A stretch of DNA of 8,978 nt from JACPYF01 sp964348695 (GTDB lineage: Bacteria; Patescibacteriota; Saccharimonadia; Saccharimonadales; Saccharimonadaceae), in NCBI GenBank assembly GCA_964348695.1, contig CAYGDI010000011.1, positions 1 to 8,978 on the forward strand, in the 5' to 3' direction. Of the stretch, positions 3,849 through 8,821 are shown in pieces; the first letter of the stretch is position 1; each line of letters starts with the position of its first letter. The position numbers and the translations under genes are program-made. A model generated the notes under the pieces. That model was not told the DNA's origin. It ran no database searches and saw nothing but the letters and a program-made list of their open reading frames with translations.

Positions 3849-4316
3849 ATGCCAAATTGGGAAGCCACCTACTACGAACGGCGCGATGGCAAGCTGGATG
3901 TAGTGCGGGAGACATTCAGCGGCACTATGACCGCCGCTACCAAAGCCGCCAGAGCATCGGCCAAGCAATCGGGACGTCGACTCGTTGCCGTCTACCCAAA
4001 GAACCCCCTCCAGCCGGGCGCTATCGGCTTCGATTACCTGAACCAAGCATGGATGCAGGGTTATAGCCAACTTCCACGCGTTGACCTGAGCGATTGGTTC
4101 ACCACCGAAGCGGAGGCGCCTCTAGAGCGGGCGCCCAACCGCGTCGAGTTGCGGACCGCAGACGATTACTACGGCTTCGAGCTATTCAGCTACGACACAC
4201 CAGAAGAGGCCGCGGCCGGCAACGACCGCATTAGGTGGATCTGCGCTGAGGCTGAGGCTGTGGACGGCATTGAACGCCGGGTAGAGCTATTCACGGAGGC
4301 AGTGAGCCATGAGTGA
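3849..4316 (+). CDS. Hypothetical protein with duplicated PGAIGFDYLNQAWMQ segment
   Basis: A 155-residue protein starting MPNWEATYYERRDGK. Residues 1-52 look like strand-strand-helix-strand (WEATYYERRDGKLDVVRETF, then TAATKAARASAKQSG, then RRLVAVYP). Residues about 56-71 are the PGAIGFDYLNQAWMQ segment shared with the 3360 gene. The C-terminal part is acidic and aromatic: VDLSDWFTTEAEAP, RTADDYYGFELFSYDTPEE, ending in a helix RIRWICAEAEAVDGIERRVEL. AGGACGG lies upstream, formed by the end of the previous gene. The C-terminus overlaps the next gene by eight bases. Unknown function; the shared segment suggests a common partner or past recombination with the 3360 gene. Confidence 0.7.
   Translation: MPNWEATYYERRDGKLDVVRETFSGTMTAATKAARASAKQSGRRLVAVYPKNPLQPGAIGFDYLNQAWMQGYSQLPRVDLSDWFTTEAEAPLERAPNRVELRTADDYYGFELFSYDTPEEAAAGNDRIRWICAEAEAVDGIERRVELFTEAVSHE
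4012..4059 (+). repeat. 48-bp repeat copy B (PGAIGFDYLNQAWMQ)
   Basis: Second copy of the element at 3532-3579, 47 of 48 bases identical, in the same reading frame of a different gene. Confidence 0.9.
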
Positions 4317-4572
4317 GCATCCAACACCTTGGATTAAGGACGACGAGATAATGACCAGCGACGACGGTGAATGTATCGACGTGCTGGACGCAAACGGCGA
4401 TCTTGTCGCTAACACATACGCCAACCAGCCGATAACAGCAGACCTGATTGCGGCAGCGCCCGACTTGCTGGCAGCGGTTGACCTACTGCTTAAATGTGAC
4501 CCGTTCACTGGCGGTAATGAGGATGCCCGCGCTGCCTACCTCAAGGCCACAGGGAAGGAGTGGGAGTCATGA
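4309..4572 (+). CDS. Phage protein with 'ADLIAAAPDLLAA' motif
   Basis: An 87-residue protein with GGAGG nine bases before the ATG, inside the end of the previous gene. The layout matches a very common but uncharacterised phage protein type: a short N-terminal PW motif (TPWIKDDEIMTSDDGECIDV), a 'DANGDLVA' turn between strands, then ADLIAAAPDLLAAVDLLLK (residues 44-62) as an amphipathic helix. The C-terminal 25 residues form another short helix ending KEWES. Such proteins are frequent in early or accessory gene clusters of tailed phages. No catalytic residues are apparent. The neighbouring 4980 product carries the related LIKAAPEMAWLL motif. Confidence 0.75.
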   Translation: MSEHPTPWIKDDEIMTSDDGECIDVLDANGDLVANTYANQPITADLIAAAPDLLAAVDLLLKCDPFTGGNEDARAAYLKATGKEWES

Positions 4573-4775
4573 AGCCACTACGCTACGACCGCTACGGCCA
4601 GCGCCACCACGATTACCCGGCAGTCCCCAACACCAGCACCAGAGCCGAGCGCGACCGGGCGTACCGGGAGCGCGTCGAGCGCATCGCAAACCTGCTAGCA
4701 ACCGCTATCGTGTTCGCTTGGATGGTCTTTGGGTGTCTTGGCTACGGCCTATTCTTGTGGACACTCCGGCAATGA
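4569..4775 (+). CDS. Small membrane protein with basic N-terminus
   Basis: A 68-residue protein. A GTG at 4560 would add three residues, but AAGGAG eight bases before the ATG at 4569 and the ATGA overlap with the previous stop favour 4569. Residues 1-38 are rich in Arg, Tyr and His (MKPLRYDRYGQRHHDYP, then RAERDRAYRERVERI). Residues about 39-66 (IANLLATAIVFAWMVF, then GCLGYGLFLWTL) form one long or two short hydrophobic helices. By the positive-inside rule the basic N-terminus should be cytoplasmic. It overlaps the next gene by four bases. Function unknown. Confidence 0.65.
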   Translation: MKPLRYDRYGQRHHDYPAVPNTSTRAERDRAYRERVERIANLLATAIVFAWMVFGCLGYGLFLWTLRQ

Positions 4776-4987
4776 CGTGCCCACGCTGCGGCAGGCTGAT
4801 GCTCATGGACTACGACCGGGAGTTGTACTGCATGAATTGCGGCACTATCCCGGAAGCGCTACTACACTCCGTAGCGCACGTTCAGCCGACGATGGACGGC
4901 TACCACGGCTTCGCAGCGACCGAAGCAAGCTACTACAACAACGGCAACCGGAGCCACCACAAACGGATCGAGGCCAACGATGAGTAA
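4772..4987 (+). CDS. Small zinc-ribbon protein
   Basis: A 71-residue protein whose ATG overlaps the previous stop (ATGA). No clear Shine-Dalgarno is seen, so translation is probably coupled. The N-terminus is a compact zinc ribbon: C3-P-R-C6-G, a 13-residue hairpin, and C20-M-N-C23-G. The remaining 47 residues are His/Tyr/Asn rich (VAHVQPTMDGYHGF, SYYNNGNRSHHKR) and probably disordered. The open frame runs upstream to 4448, but that part is a shadow of the two preceding genes. Such small ribbons in phages often act as adaptors to host polymerase or nucleases; no partner can be named here. Confidence 0.7.
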   Translation: MTCPRCGRLMLMDYDRELYCMNCGTIPEALLHSVAHVQPTMDGYHGFAATEASYYNNGNRSHHKRIEANDE

Positions 4988-5450
4988 CCTACCGCCGAAG
5001 CCGTGGCGATACGGGGTGACTACCTGGGGAGTGACCGGGTATGTAATCGTTAGTGATGATCCTGACCTTTCACCGGACAGAGTGAGGGGGGCGGACATCA
5101 TTGAGGACTACGGCGGCTATCTCGTCTGCGAGAGCGTGACGCCGCAATTCCGGGAGTTGATCAAGGCCGCGCCCGAGATGGCGTGGTTGCTCCGAGAGTT
5201 CATCAAGCAGTTTGGGGCGCGGAAGCCGGGGTTATTCGTATCGGCACAGGAAGATGGCAAGTGGGCGATGCGACAGATTGACGACGCCTTACTGCCGCCA
5301 ATCGAGCAGCCGAACGAACTAATCACGCAGGCCATGAAGGTGCTGAATGAAGCTAACTATCACATCTACTCCCAGGTAGACGACGGCTGGTGTCCCGGCT
5401 GCAAAGCGAACCTCCACGGCATATTCGAGAGAAAGGATGAACAGAAGTGA
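4980..5450 (+). CDS. Hypothetical phage protein with 'LIKAAPEM' motif and CxxC
   Basis: A 156-residue protein with GAGG six bases before the ATG and an eight-base overlap with the previous gene. Residues 8-50 (PWRYGVTTWGVTGYVIVSDD to GGYLVCESV) are beta-rich and resemble the N-terminal part of the 4309 product. LIKAAPEMAWLLREFIKQ (60-77) is the helical motif shared with it. A second part (EDGKWAMRQIDDALL) follows. The C-terminus carries W137-C-P-G-C141, half of a zinc ribbon; a second CxxC is missing, so metal binding would need a partner or a dimer. It overlaps the next, zinc-ribbon gene by four bases (GTGA). Function unknown. Confidence 0.7.
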   Translation: MSNLPPKPWRYGVTTWGVTGYVIVSDDPDLSPDRVRGADIIEDYGGYLVCESVTPQFRELIKAAPEMAWLLREFIKQFGARKPGLFVSAQEDGKWAMRQIDDALLPPIEQPNELITQAMKVLNEANYHIYSQVDDGWCPGCKANLHGIFERKDEQK

Positions 5451-5599
5451 AAGCACCAACTAAGCTCCAGTGCCCGCACGCCCGTTGTAAGTATCAGTGG
5501 GTCCCGCGGGTGAAGACGCCGGTAAGTTGCCCAAAGTGCCGACAGCGGCTCGACGGGGCCAAGAAGCCGACCAAGGTGCTGCCGACCAGGGCCGCGTAA
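5447..5599 (+). CDS. 50-residue zinc-ribbon protein
   Basis: A short gene starting with GTG that overlaps the previous stop (GTGA), with AAAGGA nine bases upstream. The product has a complete ribbon: C9-P-H-A-R-C14, W18-V-P-R21, then C28-P-K-C31. The first knuckle has four residues between cysteines instead of two, and H11 could be an alternative ligand. The pattern C..C-x3-W-x-PR-x6-C-x-x-C is familiar from tiny zinc-ribbon proteins of phages and archaea. The C-terminus is basic (RQRLDGAKKPTKVLPTRAA), favouring nucleic-acid binding. It is the last gene before a terminator, so it closes the first rightward unit. Confidence 0.75.
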   Translation: MKAPTKLQCPHARCKYQWVPRVKTPVSCPKCRQRLDGAKKPTKVLPTRAA

Positions 5600-5620
5600 G
5601 CACGATTTCTCAGACAGGTT

Positions 5621-5653
5621 AAGGCACTCGGAAATTGGGTGCCTTTTCTTGTT
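5621..5653 (+). terminator. Rho-independent terminator
   Basis: AAGGCAC (5621-5627) pairs perfectly with GTGCCTT (5639-5645); the stem can extend inward by a G-U and a C-G pair, leaving a short loop. The right arm runs into TTTTCTTGTT. It follows the 50-residue zinc-ribbon gene by 21 bases and immediately precedes a promoter. Confidence 0.85.
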
Positions 5654-5680
5654 GACTACGCGTAGCGCAACGAGTAGTAT
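5652..5680 (+). promoter_or_regulatory. Sigma70-like promoter with palindrome in spacer
   Basis: TTGACT (5652-5657) and TAGTAT (5675-5680) are separated by exactly 17 bp: five of six and four of six matches to consensus. A perfect 10-bp palindrome, CTACGCGTAG (5656-5665), overlaps the end of the -35 and the spacer and could be an operator. Position directly after a terminator and before a gene supports it. Transcription should begin near 5687, giving a leader of about 30 bases. Confidence 0.7.
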
Positions 5681-5715
5681 CTGTGTACTTGGCTGTTAGG
5701 GGTGACATTTTTGCA

Positions 5716-5844
5716 ATGAGTACCACCAAGAAACGGGCGACAATCTACGTCCACGTCTGTAACATCTGCCACTATCGTTGGGAGAGTCGGAAGGCTAATC
5801 CCCGGTTGTGCTCGAAGTGTAAGGGCGAGCGGTGGAACAAGTGA
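5716..5844 (+). CDS. 42-residue zinc-ribbon protein
   Basis: First gene after the promoter at 5652-5680. AGGGGTG lies about eleven bases before the ATG, a little far. The product starts MSTTKKRATIYVHV, then a ribbon C15-N-I-C18, W22, C32-S-K-C35, and a short basic tail KGERWNK. The spacing, conserved Trp and Arg, and the Pro before the second knuckle (NPRLCSKC against TPVSCPKC) resemble the 5447 product, so the two may be paralogues on either side of the transcription boundary. It is basic and probably binds nucleic acid or polymerase. It overlaps the next gene by 13 bases. Confidence 0.7.
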   Translation: MSTTKKRATIYVHVCNICHYRWESRKANPRLCSKCKGERWNK

Positions 5845-6242
5845 CCCCGACCGAGTTAGCCGCCCTCGTCGTGATCGACGCAGCCAGGTTGGGCTTGATT
5901 CGCCAGCCGGACGGCACGTACCTGTGGCCGAAGCATCCCCTCTGGCAGATCGAGGCGTTAGACGCGTCGGCGGTCCGGCAGAAGATGATCGACCTGCACT
6001 ATCCGGGACCAGTCGCCATCTTCCAGAACCCGATGTGGATCGCGGTAAACTACGAAGCGCCCTACGCCTCCCTGCCGCAGCATAAGACGACGCAGTTTGG
6101 CAACAAGGGGGAGTTACAGGCGTTCACGGCCTTTACCGCCAGGGACATCGGCGGCACCAAGAGTGGGGAGTTGTTTCCGAACATCACCGACAGCATCGCC
6201 TACTGCGAGAAGCAGTGGGACGATCGAAGAAAGGGGCTTTGA
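5832..6242 (+). CDS. Hypothetical protein, 136 residues
   Basis: The start is GTG at 5832, with AAGGG six bases upstream; a GTG at 5841 overlapping the preceding TGA is an alternative that would remove three residues. An N-terminal helix (PTELAALVVIDAARLGLI) is followed by RQPDGTYLWPKHPLW, a helical ALDASAVRQKMIDLHYP, strands VAIFQNPMWIAVNYEAP, and a polar C-terminal half (QFGNKGELQAFTAFTARD and SIAYCEKQWDDRRKGL). One cysteine, no membrane segment. The mix of aromatic and polar residues suggests a compact globular domain. I do not recognise it. It ends in TGATG, overlapping the next start. Confidence 0.65.
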   Translation: MEQVTPTELAALVVIDAARLGLIRQPDGTYLWPKHPLWQIEALDASAVRQKMIDLHYPGPVAIFQNPMWIAVNYEAPYASLPQHKTTQFGNKGELQAFTAFTARDIGGTKSGELFPNITDSIAYCEKQWDDRRKGL

Positions 6243-6385
6243 TGGTAAGGCTGCTGTTTCTGGTATCTGTATTGTTATTTCTGATTGGCCTAGCCCTTAT
6301 GTTCCCACAGGGGCACATCGTTAGGGAATTGTCGTTTGCGGTTGGTTATGTACTTATCGGATATTTCGTAGGGAGATTACGTTGA
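6242..6385 (+). CDS. 47-residue two-helix membrane protein
   Basis: A short gene with AGGGG six bases before the ATG and a TGATG overlap with the previous stop. The product is almost entirely hydrophobic: helix 1 is LLFLVSVLLFLIGLALMF (residues 4-21), then the short polar turn PQGHIVRE, then helix 2 LSFAVGYVLIGYFVGR (30-45). Arg residues at position 3 and at the C-terminus suggest both ends are cytoplasmic, a hairpin topology. Small hairpin proteins of this type occur as phage holin-like, exclusion or unknown inner-membrane proteins; the position in a recombination cluster does not favour lysis. Its coding sequence is more AT-rich than the neighbours, as expected for hydrophobic codons. Confidence 0.65.
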   Translation: MVRLLFLVSVLLFLIGLALMFPQGHIVRELSFAVGYVLIGYFVGRLR

Positions 6386-6402
6386 GCCAGGAGGGAAATA
6401 GC

Positions 6403-6822
6403 ATGGCTGAGATAGCCGCACAATCTAGTATCGAGTTACATCGGACCGCGGGGACGAAGAACAACCCGCCCGAATACTCTTGGACAGTGAAGCTGTACAC
6501 TCGTCCCGGCGAATACGCTGAGGATTTTAGCCACTTCCGACCTGCCACAGACACCGACGACGCAGTTATGGTTATGGATACTCCTTTAGGTAAGGGCGTG
6601 CCGGTTAATGTGGCCGAGCAGTTGATTACTCAGCACCAGCGTATCGACGCCGAGATGCTTCGACGCTTCGGGCCGAAGGACCAGCTCGCCGCGATAACGG
6701 AGGCGTTCGAGGCCGGACGCCAGAAGGAACGCGCTGACCTTATTGATTTTCTGCAAGACCACGACGAATCACTAACGTTAGAATCACTCTTGGAGAAGGT
6801 TAAAGCGATTCATAATGCCTAA
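6403..6822 (+). CDS. Hypothetical protein, 139 residues
   Basis: GGAGGG seven bases before the ATG at 6403 decides the start; a TTG at 6382 in the same frame has no support. The N-terminal half looks beta-rich (SIELHRTAG, EYSWTVKLYTR, DAVMVMDTPLGKG). The C-terminal half is helical and charged: NVAEQLITQHQRIDAEMLRRF, then QLAAITEAFEAGRQKERADL, then LTLESLLEKVKAIHNA, with coiled-coil tendency. No cysteines. It overlaps the start of the recombinase-like gene by eight bases, so co-translation is likely; it might be an accessory factor of that protein, but this is position-based inference only. Confidence 0.65.
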   Translation: MAEIAAQSSIELHRTAGTKNNPPEYSWTVKLYTRPGEYAEDFSHFRPATDTDDAVMVMDTPLGKGVPVNVAEQLITQHQRIDAEMLRRFGPKDQLAAITEAFEAGRQKERADLIDFLQDHDESLTLESLLEKVKAIHNA

Positions 6823-8365
6823 CCACGCCGACCTGCTCAAAGAAGCGCCGACGCTCCGTTGCGTCGACGGCGGCGAACTTACGGTTGCCTGGTACGATGG
6901 CAAGCATTGTTACCGGTGCTCGACGTGCAATCAATACGATCCCGAAACCATCCCGGCGCCGGGGAAACTTGGACTCTTAGTAAAGTTTGAGCGCGGTCTG
7001 TTGACTGACGGCTTGGAAAGGATGATGCTCAAGAACCACCTAAACAAGCTCATCGCTAGAGCAAAGACAAAGGGGGACGAACCCCCGCCACGAGTAACCA
7101 ACGCGTATCACACATTGGAGGCAATGATGACGACAGGAGAATCTAAGGCGCTCGTTGAGAAGCAGCGCCGGGAAGTAATCACTCAGGAGGAAGCCGACAA
7201 GCTCACTCGCTTTGTGGATCTGAGTAGCCCGAAGGCACTGGCCGAGTTAAGCCGGGCCGGGGTAGATGCGAAAGGATTGGCCGAGTCCATCCGGGCCATC
7301 GTGCTCGCCACCGGCCTCGACCCTCGCATCTCCGGCGAATTGACGGTTTACGAGGGCAAGCCGTGGGTTGGCACTAACGGGCTGTACAAGATCATCTCCA
7401 ACCAGGAGAACTTTGTCGATTACGACGAGTCCCACAAGTGGCTGAGTGCCGCCGAGCGCGAGGACCAGGGTATCGATCCTAAGGTGTTCATCGCCTGCAA
7501 GATCGGCATCCGCTACGTCAAGACCATCATGGGCCACCAGCAAATCCTCACCGCGTGGGGCGTCGGTAAGGCCAGCCGGACAATGCCTCACCGGAACAAT
7601 GCCGTCGAGAAGGACTACCCTGAGCGGTTTGCCGAGGGCCGAGCGGTCCGGCAGGCGTTCCGTAAGGTGTACCAGGCTACCCTTTCCGGGCTTCAGCTCA
7701 ACATGATGACGCCAGAGGTTGAGGGCGCGGTTAATGCGGGCGTGCCGCTGGATGCTGCCTTCGAGGAGCAGGACGATAGCCCCGAGGCGATGGAGGGTGA
7801 GTTCCGTGAGGTTACGGAGCAGCAGCCGGCTAGCACCGCACCAGAGGGCCAAGAGCAGGCCTACTTCGACGAAGACGGCCACCCTGTCGACCAATCGACC
7901 GGGGAGATACTGACCGACGAGCCACCAAAGCTGACGCCGGAGCAACTGCGCCAGAAGGATAAAGAAGACTACGACCGCTTAATGAATCCGGATACTGCCA
8001 AGGCAATGGTGCCGGACCCGGAAGGCGACTGGCGCGACCTCGACCCGGAATCATGGTGGGAGCGTTGCCCCATCCCTGAGCACATGGGAGCGCCGTTCGT
8101 TGACCAGGGGCCGACCAAGGGTGTTACCCCTTCTCATATGGTGCATGGTGTCTGGTGCAACCGGAAGGGGCTCCTGAACGCCGTCTGGAACCACACCTAC
8201 GTGCAGTATTGGCCAGACAGCGCCACCGCCGAGAAGCAGTCGCAAGACTGGCTCCGGGAGCACTTCGAGGGGCGCACCAAGTCCACCATGCAGGACAAAG
8301 AGCGTGTGCAGGCCATCCAGCTTCTACGGCAGATGCTGGCCGAGAAGGAGGGCGCGCCGTTTTAA
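6815..8365 (+). CDS. Putative RecT/Bet-like single-strand-annealing protein
   Basis: A 516-residue protein, longer than typical RecT or Bet (about 260-270). Residues 1-50 carry a Cys cluster (C16, C32, C35, C38). The core, about 125-290, has features of RecT/Red-beta annealing proteins: a helix then ATGLDPRISGELTVYEG, PWVGTNGLYKIISNQENFVDYD, IACKIGIRYVK, and a late helix DYPERFAEGRAVRQAFRKVYQ that matches the usual end of that domain. Such proteins anneal complementary single strands during phage recombination. Residues 315-380 are acidic and probably disordered; 400-516 form a Trp-rich domain (DPESWWERCPI, HGVWCNRKGLLNAVW) that I cannot place. The start at 6815 has only a distant Shine-Dalgarno, while TTGGAGG at 7115-7121 precedes in-frame ATGs at 7124 and 7127, so a 412-residue form may also be made. 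No exonuclease partner is visible in the window. Confidence 0.6.
   Translation: MPNHADLLKEAPTLRCVDGGELTVAWYDGKHCYRCSTCNQYDPETIPAPGKLGLLVKFERGLLTDGLERMMLKNHLNKLIARAKTKGDEPPPRVTNAYHTLEAMMTTGESKALVEKQRREVITQEEADKLTRFVDLSSPKALAELSRAGVDAKGLAESIRAIVLATGLDPRISGELTVYEGKPWVGTNGLYKIISNQENFVDYDESHKWLSAAEREDQGIDPKVFIACKIGIRYVKTIMGHQQILTAWGVGKASRTMPHRNNAVEKDYPERFAEGRAVRQAFRKVYQATLSGLQLNMMTPEVEGAVNAGVPLDAAFEEQDDSPEAMEGEFREVTEQQPASTAPEGQEQAYFDEDGHPVDQSTGEILTDEPPKLTPEQLRQKDKEDYDRLMNPDTAKAMVPDPEGDWRDLDPESWWERCPIPEHMGAPFVDQGPTKGVTPSHMVHGVWCNRKGLLNAVWNHTYVQYWPDSATAEKQSQDWLREHFEGRTKSTMQDKERVQAIQLLRQMLAEKEGAPF
7115..7129 (+). promoter_or_regulatory. Internal Shine-Dalgarno and start in the recombinase gene
   Basis: TTGGAGG at 7115-7121 is followed by CAATGATG; the second ATG (7127-7129, residue 105) is five bases after GGAGG, an ideal spacing. 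TTGGAGG is the Shine-Dalgarno used by several genes in this window. Initiation here would give a product lacking the Cys-rich N-terminus. Confidence 0.45.
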
Positions 8366-8425
8366 TCAGGAACAACTAGGCACAGAATCACTTACGTAGC
8401 CAAACATAGTTTAGGGAGGTAAGAA
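8366..8425 (+). other. Intergenic gap with strong Shine-Dalgarno
   Basis: A 60-base gap after the recombinase-like gene. No hairpin terminator or good promoter is seen. It contains CTAGGCAC (8376-8383), the reverse complement of the GTGCCTAG octamer found four times in the left arm, and GGGAGG at 8414-8419, six bases before the next ATG. Confidence 0.4.
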
Positions 8426-8821
8426 ATGGCTGAGGAAAAGCAAGAGACACCCATCGAGGACGGGCTGACCGCCTACGAAACCCTGCGCCGGCTGGCACAA
8501 GGCGACTTCTTGGAGATGGTCCACGGCGAGCTAATCCGCGTCTCGGACGAAGTGATGATCGTCGGTAAGCCGGGCGCAGTAACGATCACCTTGAGGATCA
8601 ACCCGGTCAAGAACAGTAACTCCGTCACCATCGACGAAGAGATTAAGCCGACCATGCCGAAGAGCCCGGCCCGCGGCGCACTGGTGTTCATCAACGACAG
8701 CCAGACCTACGACCACGACCCACGGCAACGCGTAATCCCTGGCCTGCAGGTCGTGTCGGACACGGCCGCAAAGCAGCGGGAGTTGGCCGACGACGCGCCG
8801 TTGCAGCGAGAAGTCCAATGA
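8426..8821 (+). CDS. Conserved-type phage protein near recombinase, unknown function
   Basis: A 131-residue protein with GGGAGG six bases before the ATG. After an acidic N-terminus a helix (DGLTAYETLRRLAQGDFL) leads into strands: VMIVGKPGAVTITLRINPVK, SVTIDEEIKPTMPKSPARGA, LVFINDSQTYDHDPRQR. The arrangement 'GAVTITLRIxP...VTIDEEIKxxMPKxPxxxxLVFIND...DPRQ' resembles a protein type I recall from many phages next to recombination genes; it has no assigned function that I know. The C-terminal 25 residues are helical and charged. It overlaps the next gene by four bases (ATGA). The context suggests a role in DNA metabolism, as inference. Confidence 0.65.
   Translation: MAEEKQETPIEDGLTAYETLRRLAQGDFLEMVHGELIRVSDEVMIVGKPGAVTITLRINPVKNSNSVTIDEEIKPTMPKSPARGALVFINDSQTYDHDPRQRVIPGLQVVSDTAAKQRELADDAPLQREVQ

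Noticed and set aside
3357..4070. Two minus-strand frames sharing LHPCLVQ-IEADSARL
   Set aside because: The apparent protein similarity is only the reverse reading of the duplicated 48-bp segment in the two sense genes.
4448..4771. 179-residue frame ending at 4987
   Set aside because: Only its last 71 codons, from the ATG at 4772, look like a gene (zinc ribbon). The upstream part is an out-of-frame reading of two genes that have clear start signals and is Arg/Pro rich.
7247..7945. Long minus-strand open frame of 232 residues
   Set aside because: It lies antisense inside the recombinase-like gene. The sense frame is much longer, has recognisable domain features and matches the direction of neighbouring genes; the antisense product is Leu/Arg/Val rich as expected for a mirror frame.
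8124..8379. Arg-rich frames on both strands within the end of the recombinase-like gene
   Set aside because: Composition typical of alternative frames in GC-rich coding DNA; no ribosome-binding sites and full overlap with the long gene.
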